From Leuctra nigra (taxonomy: Eukaryota; Arthropoda; Insecta; Plecoptera; Leuctridae), in the NCBI GenBank assembly GCA_934045905.1, contig OW203771.1:2046001-2110000 (forward strand): a stretch of 64,000 nt of DNA, in the 5' to 3' direction. Shown here one piece after another: positions 51,201 to 52,791 of this stretch; positions within the stretch are counted from its first letter, which is position 1; each line of letters opens with the position of its first letter. The notes under the pieces are model-generated. The model was given only the letters and a program-made list of their open reading frames with translations, was not told the origin of the DNA and searched no databases. Both the position numbers and the translations under genes were made by a program.

Positions 51201-52791
51201 AACCTCCTTACCACACTGAGAACCTCCTCTTGGGCATGACCTGGCCCTCCTCCGAGCCCGCCCGGAGCGCCAGTACTCTGGACAGCTTCCTGCCCATGAC
51301 CCTGTGTATCACATCACCTCCTTACCACACTGAGAACCTCCTCTTGGGCATGACCTGGCCCTCCTCCGAGCCCGCCCGGAGCGCCAGTACTCTGGACAGC
51401 TTCCTGCCCATGACCCTGTGTATCACATCACCTCCTTACCACACTGAGAACCTCCTCTTGGGCATGAACTGGCCCTCCTCGGAGCCCGCCCGGAGCGCCA
51501 GTATTCTGGACAGCTTCCTGCCCATGACCCTGTGTATCACATGTGAACCTCCTTACCACACTGAGAACCTCCTCTTGGGCATGACCCGGCCCTCCTCCGA
51601 GCCCGCCCGGAGCGCCAGTACTCTGGACAGCTTCCTGCCCATGACCCTGTGTATCACATCACCTCCTTACCACACTGAGAACCTCCTCTTGGGCATGACC
51701 TGGCCCTCCTCCGAGCCCGCCCGGAGCGCCAGTACTCTGGACAGCTTCCTGCCCATGACCCTGTGTACCACATGTGAACCTCCTTACCACACTGAGAACC
51801 TCCTCTTGGGCATGACCTGGCCCTCCTCCGAGCCCGCCCGGAGCGCCAGTACTCTGGACAGCTTCCTGCCCATGACCCTGTGTATCACATCACCTCCTTA
51901 CCACACTGAGAACCTCCTCTTGGGCATGACCTGGCCCTCCTCCGAGCCTGCCCGGAGCGCCAGTACTCTGGACAGCTTCCTGCCCATGACCCTGTGTATC
52001 ACATCACCTCCTTACCACACTGAGAACCTCCTCTTGGGCATGACCTGGCCCTCCTCCGAGCCCGCCCGGAGCGCCAGTACTCTGGACAGCTTCCTGCCCA
52101 TGACCCTGTGTATCACATCACCTCCTTACCACACTGAGAACCTCCTCTTGGGCATGACCTGGCCCTCCTCCGAGCCCGCCCGGAGCGCCAGTACTCTGGA
52201 CAGCTTCCTGCCCATGACCCTGTGTATCACATCACCTCCTTACCACACTGAGAACCTCCTCTTGGGCATGACCCGGCCCTCCTCCGAGCCCGCCCGGAGC
52301 GCCAGTACTCTGGACAGCTTCCTGCCCATGACCCTGTGTATCACATCACCTCCTTACCACACTGAGAACCTCCTCTTGGGCATGACCCGGCCCTCCTCCG
52401 AGCCCGCCCGGAGCGCCAGTACTCTGGACAGCTTCCTGCCCATGACCCTGTGTATCACATCACCTCCTTACCACACTGAGAACCTCCTCTTGGGCATGAC
52501 CTGGCCCTCCTCCGAGCCCGCCCGGAGCGCCAGTACTCTGGACAGCTTCCTGCCCATGACGCGTGCCTCCTGTCCCGCGCGCAGCTCGCGCAACCCTCTG
52601 ACGTGGTCGGCGACGTGGGCGTGCGCCTCCTCGGTGCGCTTGTCCCGCGTGTGGAATGAGTTCCAGCGGCGGATCGGGTCCAGCATGGGGGCGCGGGTGC
52701 GGGTCGGGGTCGTGGACAGATTAGGGATCGAGCCATTGAGAGCGGAGGAAGAAGATCGGATGCTGGAGAGCTGGACCGAATGTTTGTGCAT
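3229..52791 (-). CDS. Gef26: Rap guanine nucleotide exchange factor, PDZ-GEF / RapGEF2-6 family (whole gene, 22 coding exons)
   Basis: This is a multi-domain activator of Rap small GTPases. In the known family it loads Rap1/Rap2 with GTP at cell junctions and the plasma membrane and controls adhesion and polarity. The coding exons, given separately below, add up to 4107 nt (1368 codons plus stop), with every splice phase matching. Approximate residues: partial N-terminal cNMP-like region 50-130; acidic Ser-rich linker 133-233; second cNMP-like domain 250-390; RasGEF N-terminal module 405-535; PDZ 535-605; RA domain 738-826; CDC25-type GEF domain 835-1060; disordered Ser/Pro-rich tail; C-terminal QVSAV PDZ ligand. 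Length is somewhat under the roughly 1500-1600 residues of known relatives, partly because the core of the first cNMP domain is not visible. The family assignment rests on many near-identical motifs. The start codon and the link from exon 1 to exon 2 are the weakest parts. Confidence 0.95.
3911..4063 (-). CDS. Gef26: Gef26 coding exon 21 (tail)
   Basis: The exon is 153 nt, residues 1308-1358. It contains [33 protein letters not shown] and TDPEED. The PPxYSVAxQ...RL pattern resembles the tail of vertebrate RAPGEF6 (KPPDYSVAVQRS...LSRL). The acceptor is GGTTGCGCAG and the donor GTGAGC. Confidence 0.94.
4185..4320. repeat. Dispersed repeat, copy 1 (second at 24690-24850)
   Basis: The segment with GAAGTATTCTCTTAC, ATGACTCATGTCACC and GACAGAATTACTGGTTT recurs in reverse complement at about 24690-24850 (AACCAGTAATTCTGTCTTC, GGTGACATGAGTCATTGAG). 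Both copies sit in Gef26 introns. The repeat type is not recognised. Confidence 0.75.
4495..4615 (+). mobile_element. SINE-like fragment
   Basis: It contains GTATGAATGATGATG, GGCGGTGGGAAAGAGG, TTGTGGCCTATTAATAGGG and CCAGCATTTGCCCCTCGAC. This is the block seen in about a dozen places in the window, including next to a pol III B-box-like sequence at 38649. It is a truncated, diverged copy. Confidence 0.6.
4917..5448. mobile_element. TA-flanked MITE, 532 bp
   Basis: The left end reads TACTGCCGTACCAACCATAA and the right end has the inverted form TTATGGTTGGTAGGGCAGTA. The inverted repeats extend through GCACCCAAGTGACA, about 35 bp. TA dinucleotides flank both ends (4915-4916 and 5449-5450), pointing to a Tc1/mariner-type target. 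A 97-codon minus-strand frame inside is not a recognisable transposase. It lies 90 nt beyond the exon 20 donor. Confidence 0.88.
5539..5667 (-). CDS. Gef26: Gef26 coding exon 20 (Ser-rich tail)
   Basis: The exon is 129 nt, residues 1265-1307. It reads [20 protein letters not shown], then [12 protein letters not shown] and QMRRHSVMQ. The DSGHS motif resembles a phosphodegron-like DSGxxS site; whether it is used is unknown. The acceptor is TTGCTGCAG and the donor GTGAGA. Confidence 0.92.
6218..6496 (-). CDS. Gef26: Gef26 coding exon 19 (Ser/Pro-rich tail)
   Basis: The exon is 279 nt, residues 1172-1264. It contains [53 protein letters not shown] and [15 protein letters not shown]. There is no globular domain; the RSHSDTP and SPSPSP stretches look like phosphorylation or docking sites (inference). 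The acceptor is TCTCCTACAG and the donor GTACAC. The phase (2 in, 1 out) agrees with both neighbours. Confidence 0.93.
6800..7022 (-). CDS. Gef26: Gef26 coding exon 18 (post-catalytic helix, start of tail)
   Basis: The exon is 223 nt, residues 1098-1171. It begins [20 protein letters not shown], then [13 protein letters not shown] and [17 protein letters not shown]. It matches [21 protein letters not shown] in vertebrates and then becomes Ser/Thr-rich. The acceptor is CCCCCGCAG and the donor GTGAGT. Confidence 0.96.
7562..8433. mobile_element. Non-autonomous hAT element, 872 bp, with 8-bp target duplication
   Basis: The termini are TAGGGGTGTGCGAATATTCG on the left and TATTCGCACACCCCTA on the right. 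Perfect 8-bp target duplications AAATCAAG flank it (7554-7561 and 8434-8441). The interior is rich in TTCGAATATTCGAA-type palindromes. It carries a nested retroelement fragment at about 7640-7945. No transposase is visible. Confidence 0.94.
7640..7945 (-). mobile_element. 3' fragment of a non-LTR retrotransposon nested in the hAT element
   Basis: On the minus strand an open frame reads [20 protein letters not shown], followed by a Glu-rich stretch. GRPRxRW...KEDL.ERG is the usual C-terminal end of reverse-transcriptase ORFs in several non-LTR clades. The insertion ends in a trinucleotide (ATT)n tail near 7640-7655, as expected for a 3' end. It is a 5'-truncated relic, non-functional. Confidence 0.75.
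8533..8829 (-). CDS. Gef26: Gef26 coding exon 17 (end of GEF domain and basic linker)
   Basis: The exon is 297 nt, residues 999-1097, phase 0 to phase 0. It begins [19 protein letters not shown], then [20 protein letters not shown], followed by a Gly/Thr-rich stretch and [18 protein letters not shown]. The KKDLTF.H.GND and [12 protein letters not shown] motifs close the CDC25 domain. KKMFEE is the family's NAKKLYED helix. The acceptor is TCGCCCCAG and the donor GTCAGT. Confidence 0.97.
9576..9705 (-). CDS. Gef26: Gef26 coding exon 16 (Rap GEF domain)
   Basis: The exon is 130 nt, ending at residue 998. It contains [35 protein letters not shown] and NSQAPI. It matches the conserved family segment TWEKLPNKYEKLFQDLQDL...DPSRNMAKYR. 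Unlike the mammalian form there is no two-residue extension before the IPFYPVVKK of the next exon. The acceptor is GTGTTTCAG and the donor GTAAGT. Confidence 0.98.
10312..10531. mobile_element. Foldback MITE, family H
   Basis: GTACACTTGGCCAAACAAAA at the left is inverted at the right as TTTTGTTTGGCCGAGTGTA. The element is about 220 bp. Related copies lie at 11940-12128 and 38380-38527. It ends 87 nt from the exon 15 donor. Confidence 0.75.
10619..10794 (-). CDS. Gef26: Gef26 coding exon 15 (catalytic core of Rap GEF domain)
   Basis: The exon is 176 nt, residues 897-954 plus two bases. It contains [34 protein letters not shown] and [16 protein letters not shown]. The [17 protein letters not shown] block is the hallmark helix pair of RasGEF catalytic domains ([17 protein letters not shown] in vertebrates). 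The acceptor is TTGTTTCAG and the donor GTACAG. Confidence 0.98.
10945..11247. mobile_element. Half copy of TTAA-type MITE (family B)
   Basis: It starts in the family's inner palindrome (GATAACCCTAAGTTTGTC) and runs to the terminal AAACGGCCGAGCGCTTG with CTTAA at the end. The other half is missing. It ends about 37 nt from the exon 14 donor. Confidence 0.8.
11285..11519 (-). CDS. Gef26: Gef26 coding exon 14 (end of RA, start of CDC25 GEF domain)
   Basis: The exon is 235 nt, ending at residue 896. It contains [17 protein letters not shown], then [35 protein letters not shown] and [15 protein letters not shown]. It marks the beginning of the CDC25-homology catalytic domain, which opens the nucleotide site of Rap. 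The acceptor is CTGCCCCGCAG and the donor GTAACA. A partial TTAA-type MITE ends about 37 nt beyond the donor. Confidence 0.97.
11940..12128. mobile_element. MITE, family H copy 2
   Basis: It shares GAAAGAAACGGA.TGACTGAT and GCCGTTTTTACT...CCAAGTG with the copy at 38380-38527, and the AACCTGACCAGCAG/CAAGTG region with the one at 10312-10531. It ends 67 nt from the exon 13 donor. Confidence 0.65.
12196..12368 (-). CDS. Gef26: Gef26 coding exon 13 (RA domain)
   Basis: The exon is 173 nt, residues 761-817 plus two bases. It begins [18 protein letters not shown], then [19 protein letters not shown] and [17 protein letters not shown]. This is the ubiquitin-like RA fold that binds GTP-loaded Ras/Rap in the family. 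The acceptor is ATTGTCGCAG and the donor GTACGT. It joins exon 14 as SRYYLKTNN. Confidence 0.97.
12961..13144 (-). CDS. Gef26: Gef26 coding exon 12 (lead-in and first strand of RA domain)
   Basis: The exon is 184 nt, ending at residue 760. It contains [37 protein letters not shown] and [21 protein letters not shown]. The last part matches the start of the vertebrate RA domain ([21 protein letters not shown]). The acceptor is CACCTTGCAG and the donor GTGGGT. Its opposite strand also carries an open frame, which I treat as a shadow. Confidence 0.95.
13638..13923 (-). CDS. Gef26: Gef26 coding exon 11 (linker between PDZ and RA domains)
   Basis: The exon is 286 nt, residues 604-698. It begins [16 protein letters not shown], has a Pro-rich run [12 protein letters not shown], then [18 protein letters not shown] and [11 protein letters not shown]. 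The basic [11 protein letters not shown] stretch occupies the place of KLKKILDKTRISILP in vertebrates. Apart from the ends it is low-complexity and probably disordered. The acceptor is TTCTCCGCAG and the donor GTAGGA. Confidence 0.94.
14395..15087. mobile_element. TA-flanked MITE, 693 bp
   Basis: The left end is CCGTATTAACTCGTGTATAA and continues GACGC; the right end is the exact inverse ending ACGAGTTAATACGG. TA flanks each end (14393-14394 and 15088-15089). The motif CGTCTTATACACG recurs internally near both termini. There is no transposase frame; a Tc1/mariner/pogo-type target is likely. It sits in intron 10, 170 nt from the exon 10 donor. Confidence 0.9.
15258..15417 (-). CDS. Gef26: Gef26 coding exon 10 (PDZ domain)
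   Basis: The exon is 160 nt, residues 551-603. It begins [20 protein letters not shown], then [18 protein letters not shown] and [12 protein letters not shown]. It is the core of the single PDZ domain that gives the family its name, with the [13 protein letters not shown] motif intact. PDZ domains bind C-terminal peptides and help place the exchange factor at membranes and junctions. The donor is GTGAGT. The one leftover base joins exon 11 as T-F-K-E. Confidence 0.97.
15690..15822 (+). mobile_element. Possible 3' end of a retroelement
   Basis: A GC-richer segment ends GATCTACGGGAAGATAATAA followed by an (AATAC)n-like tail (ACAATACAATACAAT). This is the usual look of a truncated non-LTR or SINE 3' end. 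The family is not recognised. Confidence 0.4.
16060..16463. mobile_element. hAT MITE, 404 bp, with 8-bp target duplication
   Basis: The ends are TAGTGTTATGAGTGGAGAAA and, inverted, ...GAAATTTTCAACACTA. The flanks are a perfect 8-bp duplication TGTATTTG at 16052-16059 and 16464-16471. The interior is built of TTCTCCGGAGAA-like palindromes. The right end is 38 nt beyond the exon 9 donor. Confidence 0.92.
16502..16790 (-). CDS. Gef26: Gef26 coding exon 9 (rest of RasGEF N-terminal module, start of PDZ)
   Basis: The exon is 289 nt, ending at residue 550. It contains [39 protein letters not shown], then [19 protein letters not shown]. The last part is the first PDZ strand and carboxylate-binding loop ([10 protein letters not shown], compare GSEKGFGIFV in vertebrates). 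The acceptor is GTACTGTCAG and the donor GTGCGT. A hAT MITE lies 38 nt beyond the donor. Confidence 0.97.
17232..18032. mobile_element. TA-flanked MITE, 801 bp
   Basis: The left terminus GGGGTAATGTGGGTAATGGG (continuing GAACAC) is inverted at the right as GTTCCCCATTACCCACATTA then CCCC. TA lies outside each end. The GGGTAATGAGGAACA motif also recurs inside. No transposase is recognised. It occupies most of the intron between exons 8 and 9. Confidence 0.9.
18369..18505 (-). CDS. Gef26: Gef26 coding exon 8 (RasGEF N-terminal module, first half)
   Basis: The exon is 137 nt (residues 409-453 plus two bases). It begins [20 protein letters not shown] and continues [16 protein letters not shown], ending LLEW. 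This is the signature opening of the RasGEF N-terminal (REM) module, which stabilises the catalytic CDC25 domain. The donor is GTCAGT, a non-standard +3 base. Its phase joins exon 9 at WFNES. Confidence 0.97.
18594..18720. mobile_element. hAT-like terminal fragment
   Basis: The run GGGGTCGGCAACCTTTTTT, then GGAGCCAATTT and ATAATGGGAGC, resembles hAT termini. A second copy with the same order begins CAGGGGCCGGCAACC at 34428. Only one end is clear in each case. Confidence 0.55.
18969..19056 (+). CDS. Possible first coding exon on the opposite strand (within Gef26 intron 7)
   Basis: An ATG in strong insect context (AAGCAACATGG) opens [20 protein letters not shown] and continues KPTFCERHP. It is followed directly by a near-perfect donor, GTAAGTAT. 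The peptide is Lys-rich and looks like a cytosolic protein N-terminus. I cannot name it and see no downstream exons. It may be a nested gene's first exon, a captured transcript fragment or chance. Confidence 0.3.
19057..20686. other. AT-rich intron 7 sequence without recognised genes
   Basis: The short open frames have no recognisable products. Around 20410-20450 a (GAAATT)n-like tail may be a retroelement 3' end. From about 20640 a segment with a poly-G run begins. Confidence 0.5.
20687..20710. repeat. Poly-G homopolymer
   Basis: A run of about 22 G follows TTCAGCAT and is followed downstream by GGGGGCAAAGCTCCCC. Another run at 38818 is followed by GGGGCTATGCTCCCC, so both may belong to one degraded repeat. 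Run lengths are unreliable in assemblies. Confidence 0.7.
20901..21290. mobile_element. Foldback MITE, family A (best copy)
   Basis: Left TTAAGACGGCTGGGTAGTGA and TTAATCGATTTTTATCAATA are inverted at the right end (CGATTAAAAAACTCGTCAAG, CTCACTACC). The centre is a tight hairpin, AGGTGTTTAGAACCCGAAAA against its inverse. Other copies or halves: 24045-24207, 34557-34766, 48582-48957, 55836-56212 and 57122-57472. Confidence 0.9.
21768..21888 (-). CDS. Gef26: Gef26 coding exon 7 (C-terminal edge of cNMP-like domain)
   Basis: The exon is 121 nt, ending at residue 408. It supplies the last base of an Arg codon, then [28 protein letters not shown] and RRGHVVIR. The last element corresponds to KGHIVIK in vertebrates, which leads into the RasGEF N-terminal module. 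Phase is 2 in, 0 out. The acceptor is CTGTGTTCAG and the donor GTGAGC. Confidence 0.96.
22413..22660 (-). CDS. Gef26: Gef26 coding exon 6 (second cNMP-like domain, beta roll)
   Basis: The exon is 248 nt (residues 286-367 plus two bases). It begins [20 protein letters not shown], then [27 protein letters not shown] and [17 protein letters not shown]. These are the strands and loop of the cyclic-nucleotide-binding fold. In this family the phosphate-binding Arg region is degenerate, and the domain is generally regarded as a poor cAMP binder. The sequence here (HRGVMRTR) fits that. The donor GTCGGT is weak, but only this junction gives the conserved RIQHQGEE on joining exon 7. Confidence 0.97.
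23029..23172. mobile_element. Short MITE, about 144 bp
   Basis: AAGCTGGGTTCCCATACTCC at the left matches the inverted GTATGGGAACTTAGCTT at the right, and TTGGTTCGCTTT matches AAAGCGAAAC. It has no coding capacity. It ends 99 nt from the exon 5 donor. Confidence 0.8.
23272..23427 (-). CDS. Gef26: Gef26 coding exon 5 (start of second cNMP-like domain)
   Basis: The exon encodes 52 residues (234-285), phase 0 to phase 0. It begins [20 protein letters not shown] and contains [16 protein letters not shown] and RRALCSVM, the alpha-helical lead-in of the cNMP-like domain. This is one of the best conserved parts of the PDZ-GEF family. The acceptor is TTGTTACAG and the donor GTGCGT. Confidence 0.97.
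23477..24005. mobile_element. TTAA-flanked MITE, family B, 529 bp
   Basis: It lies between TTAA (23473-23476) and TTAA (24006-24009). The ends are GGTGATACTAGCGCTCG and ...GTGCTTGCAGCACC. Internal inverted segments GGGTTATCCCTTGG... and ...CCAAGGGATAACCC make a second-level palindrome. TTAA targets with GGTG ends suggest mobilisation by a piggyBac-like transposase (inference). Confidence 0.88.
24045..24207. mobile_element. Right half of foldback family A
   Basis: It matches the right arm of the 20901-21290 element, ending GGTCACGCTCACTACCCAGC then CGTCTTAAG. The left arm is absent. Confidence 0.75.
24303..24366. repeat. Perfect-stem inverted repeat
   Basis: GGATTCTTTATTCAATGC is followed about 25 nt later by its inverse GCATTGAATAAAGAATC. 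This could be a small hairpin MITE remnant. No function is assigned. Confidence 0.75.
24690..24850. repeat. Dispersed repeat, copy 2 (first at 4185-4320)
   Basis: It is the reverse complement of the copy near 4.2 kb, carrying AACCAGTAATTCTGTCTTC and ACATGAGTCATTGAGTAAG. It ends about 80 nt from the exon 4 donor. Confidence 0.75.
24930..25130 (-). CDS. Gef26: Gef26 coding exon 4 (Ser-rich and acidic linker)
   Basis: The exon encodes 67 residues (167-233), phase 0 to phase 0. It contains [18 protein letters not shown] followed by [19 protein letters not shown]. The family has the same Ser-rich then acidic block just before the second cNMP-like domain (SSSLSDIYQATES...VDSEDD in vertebrates). 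It is probably disordered and a likely phosphorylation target, which is inference. The acceptor is CCCCCGCAG and the donor GTGAGT. Confidence 0.96.
25723..25824 (-). CDS. Gef26: Gef26 coding exon 3
   Basis: The exon is 102 nt (34 codons, residues 133-166) with phase 0 on both sides. It begins [16 protein letters not shown] and ends [10 protein letters not shown]. The acceptor is ACCCGCAG and the donor GTGAGT. It continues the PSEMIV motif of exon 2 into the linker before the second cNMP-like domain. No catalytic role is expected. Confidence 0.93.
26160..26688. mobile_element. TTAA-flanked MITE, family B, 529 bp
   Basis: It has the same length and termini as the copy at 23477-24005, between TTAA 26156-26159 and TTAA 26689-26692. 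It lies in the long intron 2. The two copies are close to identical, suggesting fairly recent movement. Confidence 0.9.
26693..28604. other. Intron 2 sequence without recognised features
   Basis: Mostly AT-rich. A GC-richer patch at about 27780-28240 shows ACGACACGACACGAA-like repeats but no coherent frame. I find no gene here. Confidence 0.5.
28605..28718 (-). CDS. Candidate cassette or alternative first exon of Gef26
   Basis: This is a GC-rich block inside the large intron 2. One frame opens with ATG (28718-28716) and runs [17 protein letters not shown]... to ...[12 protein letters not shown], then a donor GTAACA. Of the 35 codons after MLK, 33 end in G or C, as in the confirmed exons and unlike the AT-rich surroundings. 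The frame ends in phase 0, so it can splice straight to exon 3. Used as an internal exon with the acceptor TTGAAG (28605-28709) it is 105 nt and would also fit in phase 0 after exon 2. That acceptor has a poor pyrimidine tract, which favours an alternative start. I know no function for this Arg-rich segment. A 45-bp minisatellite begins a few bases upstream. Confidence 0.45.
28724..29140. repeat. GC-rich 45-bp minisatellite
   Basis: Units begin CATGCGAACGCGCC at 28802, 28847, 28892, 28937, 28982, 29027, 29072 and 29117, exactly 45 bp apart. Two degenerate shorter units precede them at 28726 and 28765. The first four full units alternate between CAACAAC and CACCAAC, and the later ones carry CACGGG in place of CACAGT, so the array grew by dimers. 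Because 45 is a multiple of 3, several frames stay open on both strands; I do not consider these genes. It abuts the candidate exon at 28605-28718. Confidence 0.95.
30140..30821. mobile_element. Foldback MITE, family C copy 2
   Basis: The ends are TAGCCCAGTAATTT and AATTACTGGACTA. Long arms begin CCCACCACTAATTGCAACAG at the left and are inverted at 30768-30798. It corresponds over its length to the element at 81-744. Confidence 0.9.
31166..31520. mobile_element. Foldback MITE, family D copy 1
   Basis: It carries GGTTCGTCAAATCG at the left and the inverted ACGTTTTGACGAACC at the right. Its centre is a palindrome around TTAACACTTTGA. It matches 53170-53533 and 61832-62176. Confidence 0.85.
32106..32261. 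repeat. Direct duplication of about 78 bp
   Basis: Two adjacent copies start at AATTTAAAAATTCCATCC (about 32108 and 32187) and run through CATAAACCTCCGTTCGTCAA. A few substitutions separate them. No coding potential is recognised. Confidence 0.85.
32640..32890. repeat. Dispersed repeat (second copy at 60137-60414)
   Basis: Shared blocks are TTGTTTGTTATGGCT, TCTCCTTTTTCACTGC, CTATGGAAACACGAA and GCCAGAAGTGGCTCCATCAC. The type is not recognised; no frame is conserved between copies. Confidence 0.75.
33535..33725 (+). mobile_element. SINE-like fragment
   Basis: It has TGAATGATTGTGATGATGAT, GGATTGACGGTGGGAAGC, GTGGCCTATTAGTACAGGG and TGACTCTCGACTGAGGAAAA, the order seen in the other copies. Minus-strand open frames across it are incidental. 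Confidence 0.65.
34428..34766. mobile_element. hAT-like end joined to half of foldback family A
   Basis: CAGGGGCCGGCAACCTTTTT opens the segment as at 18594. From about 34557 it continues with family A sequence (TAGTGAGCGTGGCCTTGAC, TTAATCGATTTTTATCAATA). The neighbouring order at 18.6-20.9 kb suggests the two may once have formed one composite element. Confidence 0.6.
35305..35325. repeat. Poly-C tract
   Basis: A run of C interrupted by one A follows GGATCGAT. It is a simple homopolymer with uncertain length. Confidence 0.6.
35470..35988. mobile_element. Diverged TTAA-type MITE, family B, reverse orientation
   Basis: It matches the family in reverse: GATGCGATTCGAGACAAAAT, inner GATTAAAATTTGG, TTGTTGAATAACCGGCGCC and a terminal CTAAAACGGCGAGC before TTAA. 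The left end is degraded. Confidence 0.75.
35989..37510. other. Intron 2 sequence without recognised features
   Basis: Short unrelated open frames only, AT-rich apart from a GA-rich patch at about 36050-36080. I see no gene. Confidence 0.5.
37511..37812. repeat. GC-rich 51-bp minisatellite with NRF-1-like sites
   Basis: There are six units 51 bp apart, marked by CAGGCACGCT at 37531, 37582, 37633, 37684, 37735 and 37786. Units 1 and 4 contain the palindrome GCGCATGCGC (37543-37552 and 37696-37705); the others have GGCGCTTGCGC or a variant. The 1-2-2-1-2 pattern implies duplication of a three-unit block. The unit length is again a multiple of 3, leaving open frames on both strands. The array ends 13 bp before a TTAA-type MITE. 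Confidence 0.94.
37826..38352. mobile_element. TTAA-type MITE, family B, 527 bp
   Basis: The ends GGTGATACTAGCGCTCG and GCGCTTGCAGCACC are intact. The flanking targets have decayed to TCAA and TGAA. It lies directly after the 51-bp minisatellite. Confidence 0.88.
38380..38527. mobile_element. MITE, family H copy 3
   Basis: It contains GAAAGAAACGGATTGACTGA and GTTTTTACTCTGGCCAAGTG, as at 11940-12128, with a GTATTTGAACGAAACG-type inverted arm. Confidence 0.65.
38615..38805 (+). mobile_element. tRNA-derived SINE (copy with pol III B box)
   Basis: GGTTCGATTCCCGCGCC at about 38649-38665 is a canonical pol III B box. It is followed by TTCTTTCCCTCCGAGAGGC, GGTTCCCTCCTAATAGGCC and a CCGTCCATCCTTATC tail seen in many other places. 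A second B-box-like sequence (GGTTCGATTCCAGTGGCC) occurs at 55790 and another (GGTTCGATTCCC) at 41614. It is not an intact tRNA gene. Confidence 0.7.
38817..38836. repeat. Poly-G homopolymer
   Basis: A run of about 19 G follows GCATATTCA. The downstream GGGGCTATGCTCCCC resembles the sequence after the poly-G at 20687. Confidence 0.65.
39199..39219. repeat. Poly-C homopolymer
   Basis: A run of about 19 C after GATCATG. Overlapping open frames gain an artificial poly-Pro stretch from it. Confidence 0.65.
39310..40090. other. Intron 2 sequence without recognised features
   Basis: AT-rich single-copy-looking DNA with no credible frame or repeat that I can identify. Confidence 0.45.
40090..40205 (+). 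mobile_element. SINE-like fragment
   Basis: GCGACGGAATAATTGATTAT, GGATGGATGGTGGGATG and GCATTTGCCTCTTGAGAG match the family block. It is truncated. Confidence 0.55.
41080..41225. mobile_element. Short inverted-repeat element
   Basis: GTTATTTAGTCCATCTTAGG at the left is mirrored by CGTAAGATGG...ATCGACTAAC at the right, with an inner hairpin around AAAGTCGTGG/CTACGACTTT. It is about 145 bp, a MITE-like relic. Confidence 0.6.
41427..41494. repeat. Direct duplication of about 33 bp
   Basis: GAGAGATGCAACAGATAACC followed by ATCGCAAGTAGCAT is repeated once with a single C/A difference. It is a short local duplication without recognised function. Confidence 0.8.
41600..41715 (+). mobile_element. 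SINE-like fragment with B box
   Basis: GTGGTTCGATTCCCGAAG resembles a pol III B box. It is followed by CAGGACCACTTCCTCCCC and CATTCCATCCTTTCTTCATC, as in the other SINE copies. Confidence 0.5.
41881..41916. repeat. Poly-C followed by poly-A tract
   Basis: About 14 C, then CACAC and a long A run. It is low-complexity with unreliable length. Confidence 0.7.
42020..44509. other. Intron 2 sequence without recognised features
   Basis: AT-rich DNA with a few GC-richer patches (about 42090-42420, 43690-43830). Scattered short frames show no recognisable product, and no clear repeat ends were found. Confidence 0.45.
44514..45063. mobile_element. Possible TTAA-flanked MITE, about 550 bp
   Basis: GGATGAACCAT after TTAA (44510-44513) is inverted as ATGGTTCATCC before TTAA (45064-45067). 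The terminal repeat is only 11 bp plus the TTAA, and the interior has no clear symmetry, so confidence is modest. Confidence 0.45.
45450..45795. repeat. A-rich low-complexity tract
   Basis: About 340 bp of A-rich sequence made of AAAAATCA, ATCATAAAAAATCATT and ATTAAAAAA-like words. It has no coding capacity. Confidence 0.85.
46256..46395. mobile_element. Short MITE, 140 bp
   Basis: GTCATGGAAATATATTCGGT (continuing AAACGCTCCTT) is inverted at the right as AAGGAGCGTTTACCGAATAT then ATTCCATGAC, about 30 bp of terminal repeat with one or two mismatches. Confidence 0.85.
46400..47745. other. Intron 2 sequence without recognised features
   Basis: No gene or repeat is recognised. Open frames at 46591-46827 and 47242-47442 lack conserved motifs or splice context. 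Confidence 0.45.
47746..47890. mobile_element. Short inverted-repeat element
   Basis: AGTCTTGAAACCGGCGTTTT at the left is mirrored by AAAACGCCGATTTCAAGACT at the right, with GAAACCGTTTGCG inverted as CGCAAACGTTTTC. It is MITE-like. Confidence 0.8.
48206..48306. repeat. Hairpin-forming inverted repeat near exon 2 donor
   Basis: AACTTTAAAATTCCTGATTC (continuing GGTCCGAATACGATTC) is inverted 25-30 nt later as GAATCGTATACGGGCCGAAT then CAGGAATTTTAAAGTT. It starts 55 nt downstream of the exon 2 splice donor on the transcribed strand. Confidence 0.85.
48362..48437 (-). CDS. Gef26: Gef26 coding exon 2 (end of first cNMP-like domain)
   Basis: This 76-nt exon encodes residues 107-132. It reads [16 protein letters not shown] then ILEPSEMIV, matching the RAPGEF6 segment SFGKQFGG...[10 protein letters not shown]. 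The acceptor is TTGTGTTGCAG and the donor GTGAGT. It enters in phase 2 and leaves in phase 0, so it joins exon 1 and exon 3 (IDYPEV) cleanly. In relatives, a hydrophobic stretch forming the beta-roll core of the cNMP domain precedes the FGK motif. No exon for that stretch is visible between here and exon 1. Confidence 0.9.
48582..48957. mobile_element. Foldback MITE, family A
   Basis: TTGAACCTTGAAGAGTTTTT and TTAATCGATTTTTATCAATA at the left, and the inverted arm ending CACTCACTATACTCACTACT then CAGCCGTCTT. The centre hairpin is CATACGTTTAGTGCCTGAAA. It fills most of the space between exon 2 and the array. Confidence 0.88.
49012..52560 (-). repeat. 31-unit tandem array (114/117 bp) copied from the end of Gef26 exon 1 plus its splice donor
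   Basis: From about 49012 to 52560 a GC-rich unit is repeated 31 times. Twenty inter-unit steps are 114 bp and ten are 117 bp, differing by a 3-bp indel (ATCACC versus ATGTGAACC on the plus strand), and these sum exactly to the observed 3450 bp. On the gene strand each unit holds 87 nt homologous to the end of coding exon 1, then the donor GTGTG/GTAAGG, then 27 or 30 nt of intron-like sequence. The unit at 52472-52558 is continuous with the rest of exon 1 and is therefore the founder. Recurring variants (GAACTGG with ATTCTGG; GACCCGG; TGTACCAC) are spaced regularly, showing higher-order duplication. Confidence 0.97.
52472..52791 (-). CDS. Gef26: Gef26 coding exon 1 (N-terminus, start of first cNMP-like domain)
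   Basis: The exon encodes residues 1-106 plus two bases of the next codon. It starts at the ATG at 52791-52789 ([10 protein letters not shown]), has a Ser/Thr-rich head, then [19 protein letters not shown], which aligns with the start of vertebrate RAPGEF6 (RTPEDLNTIYSYLHGMEIL). An in-frame TGA lies about 45 nt upstream, so either this ATG is the start or a splice acceptor lies in between. The donor is GTAAGG after CTCAGTGTG; reading through it gives a stop at once. Its phase (2) matches exon 2. The last 87 nt plus the donor are the founder copy of the tandem array that follows. The exon is GC-rich like the others. I am sure it is coding, less sure of the start. Confidence 0.82.
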
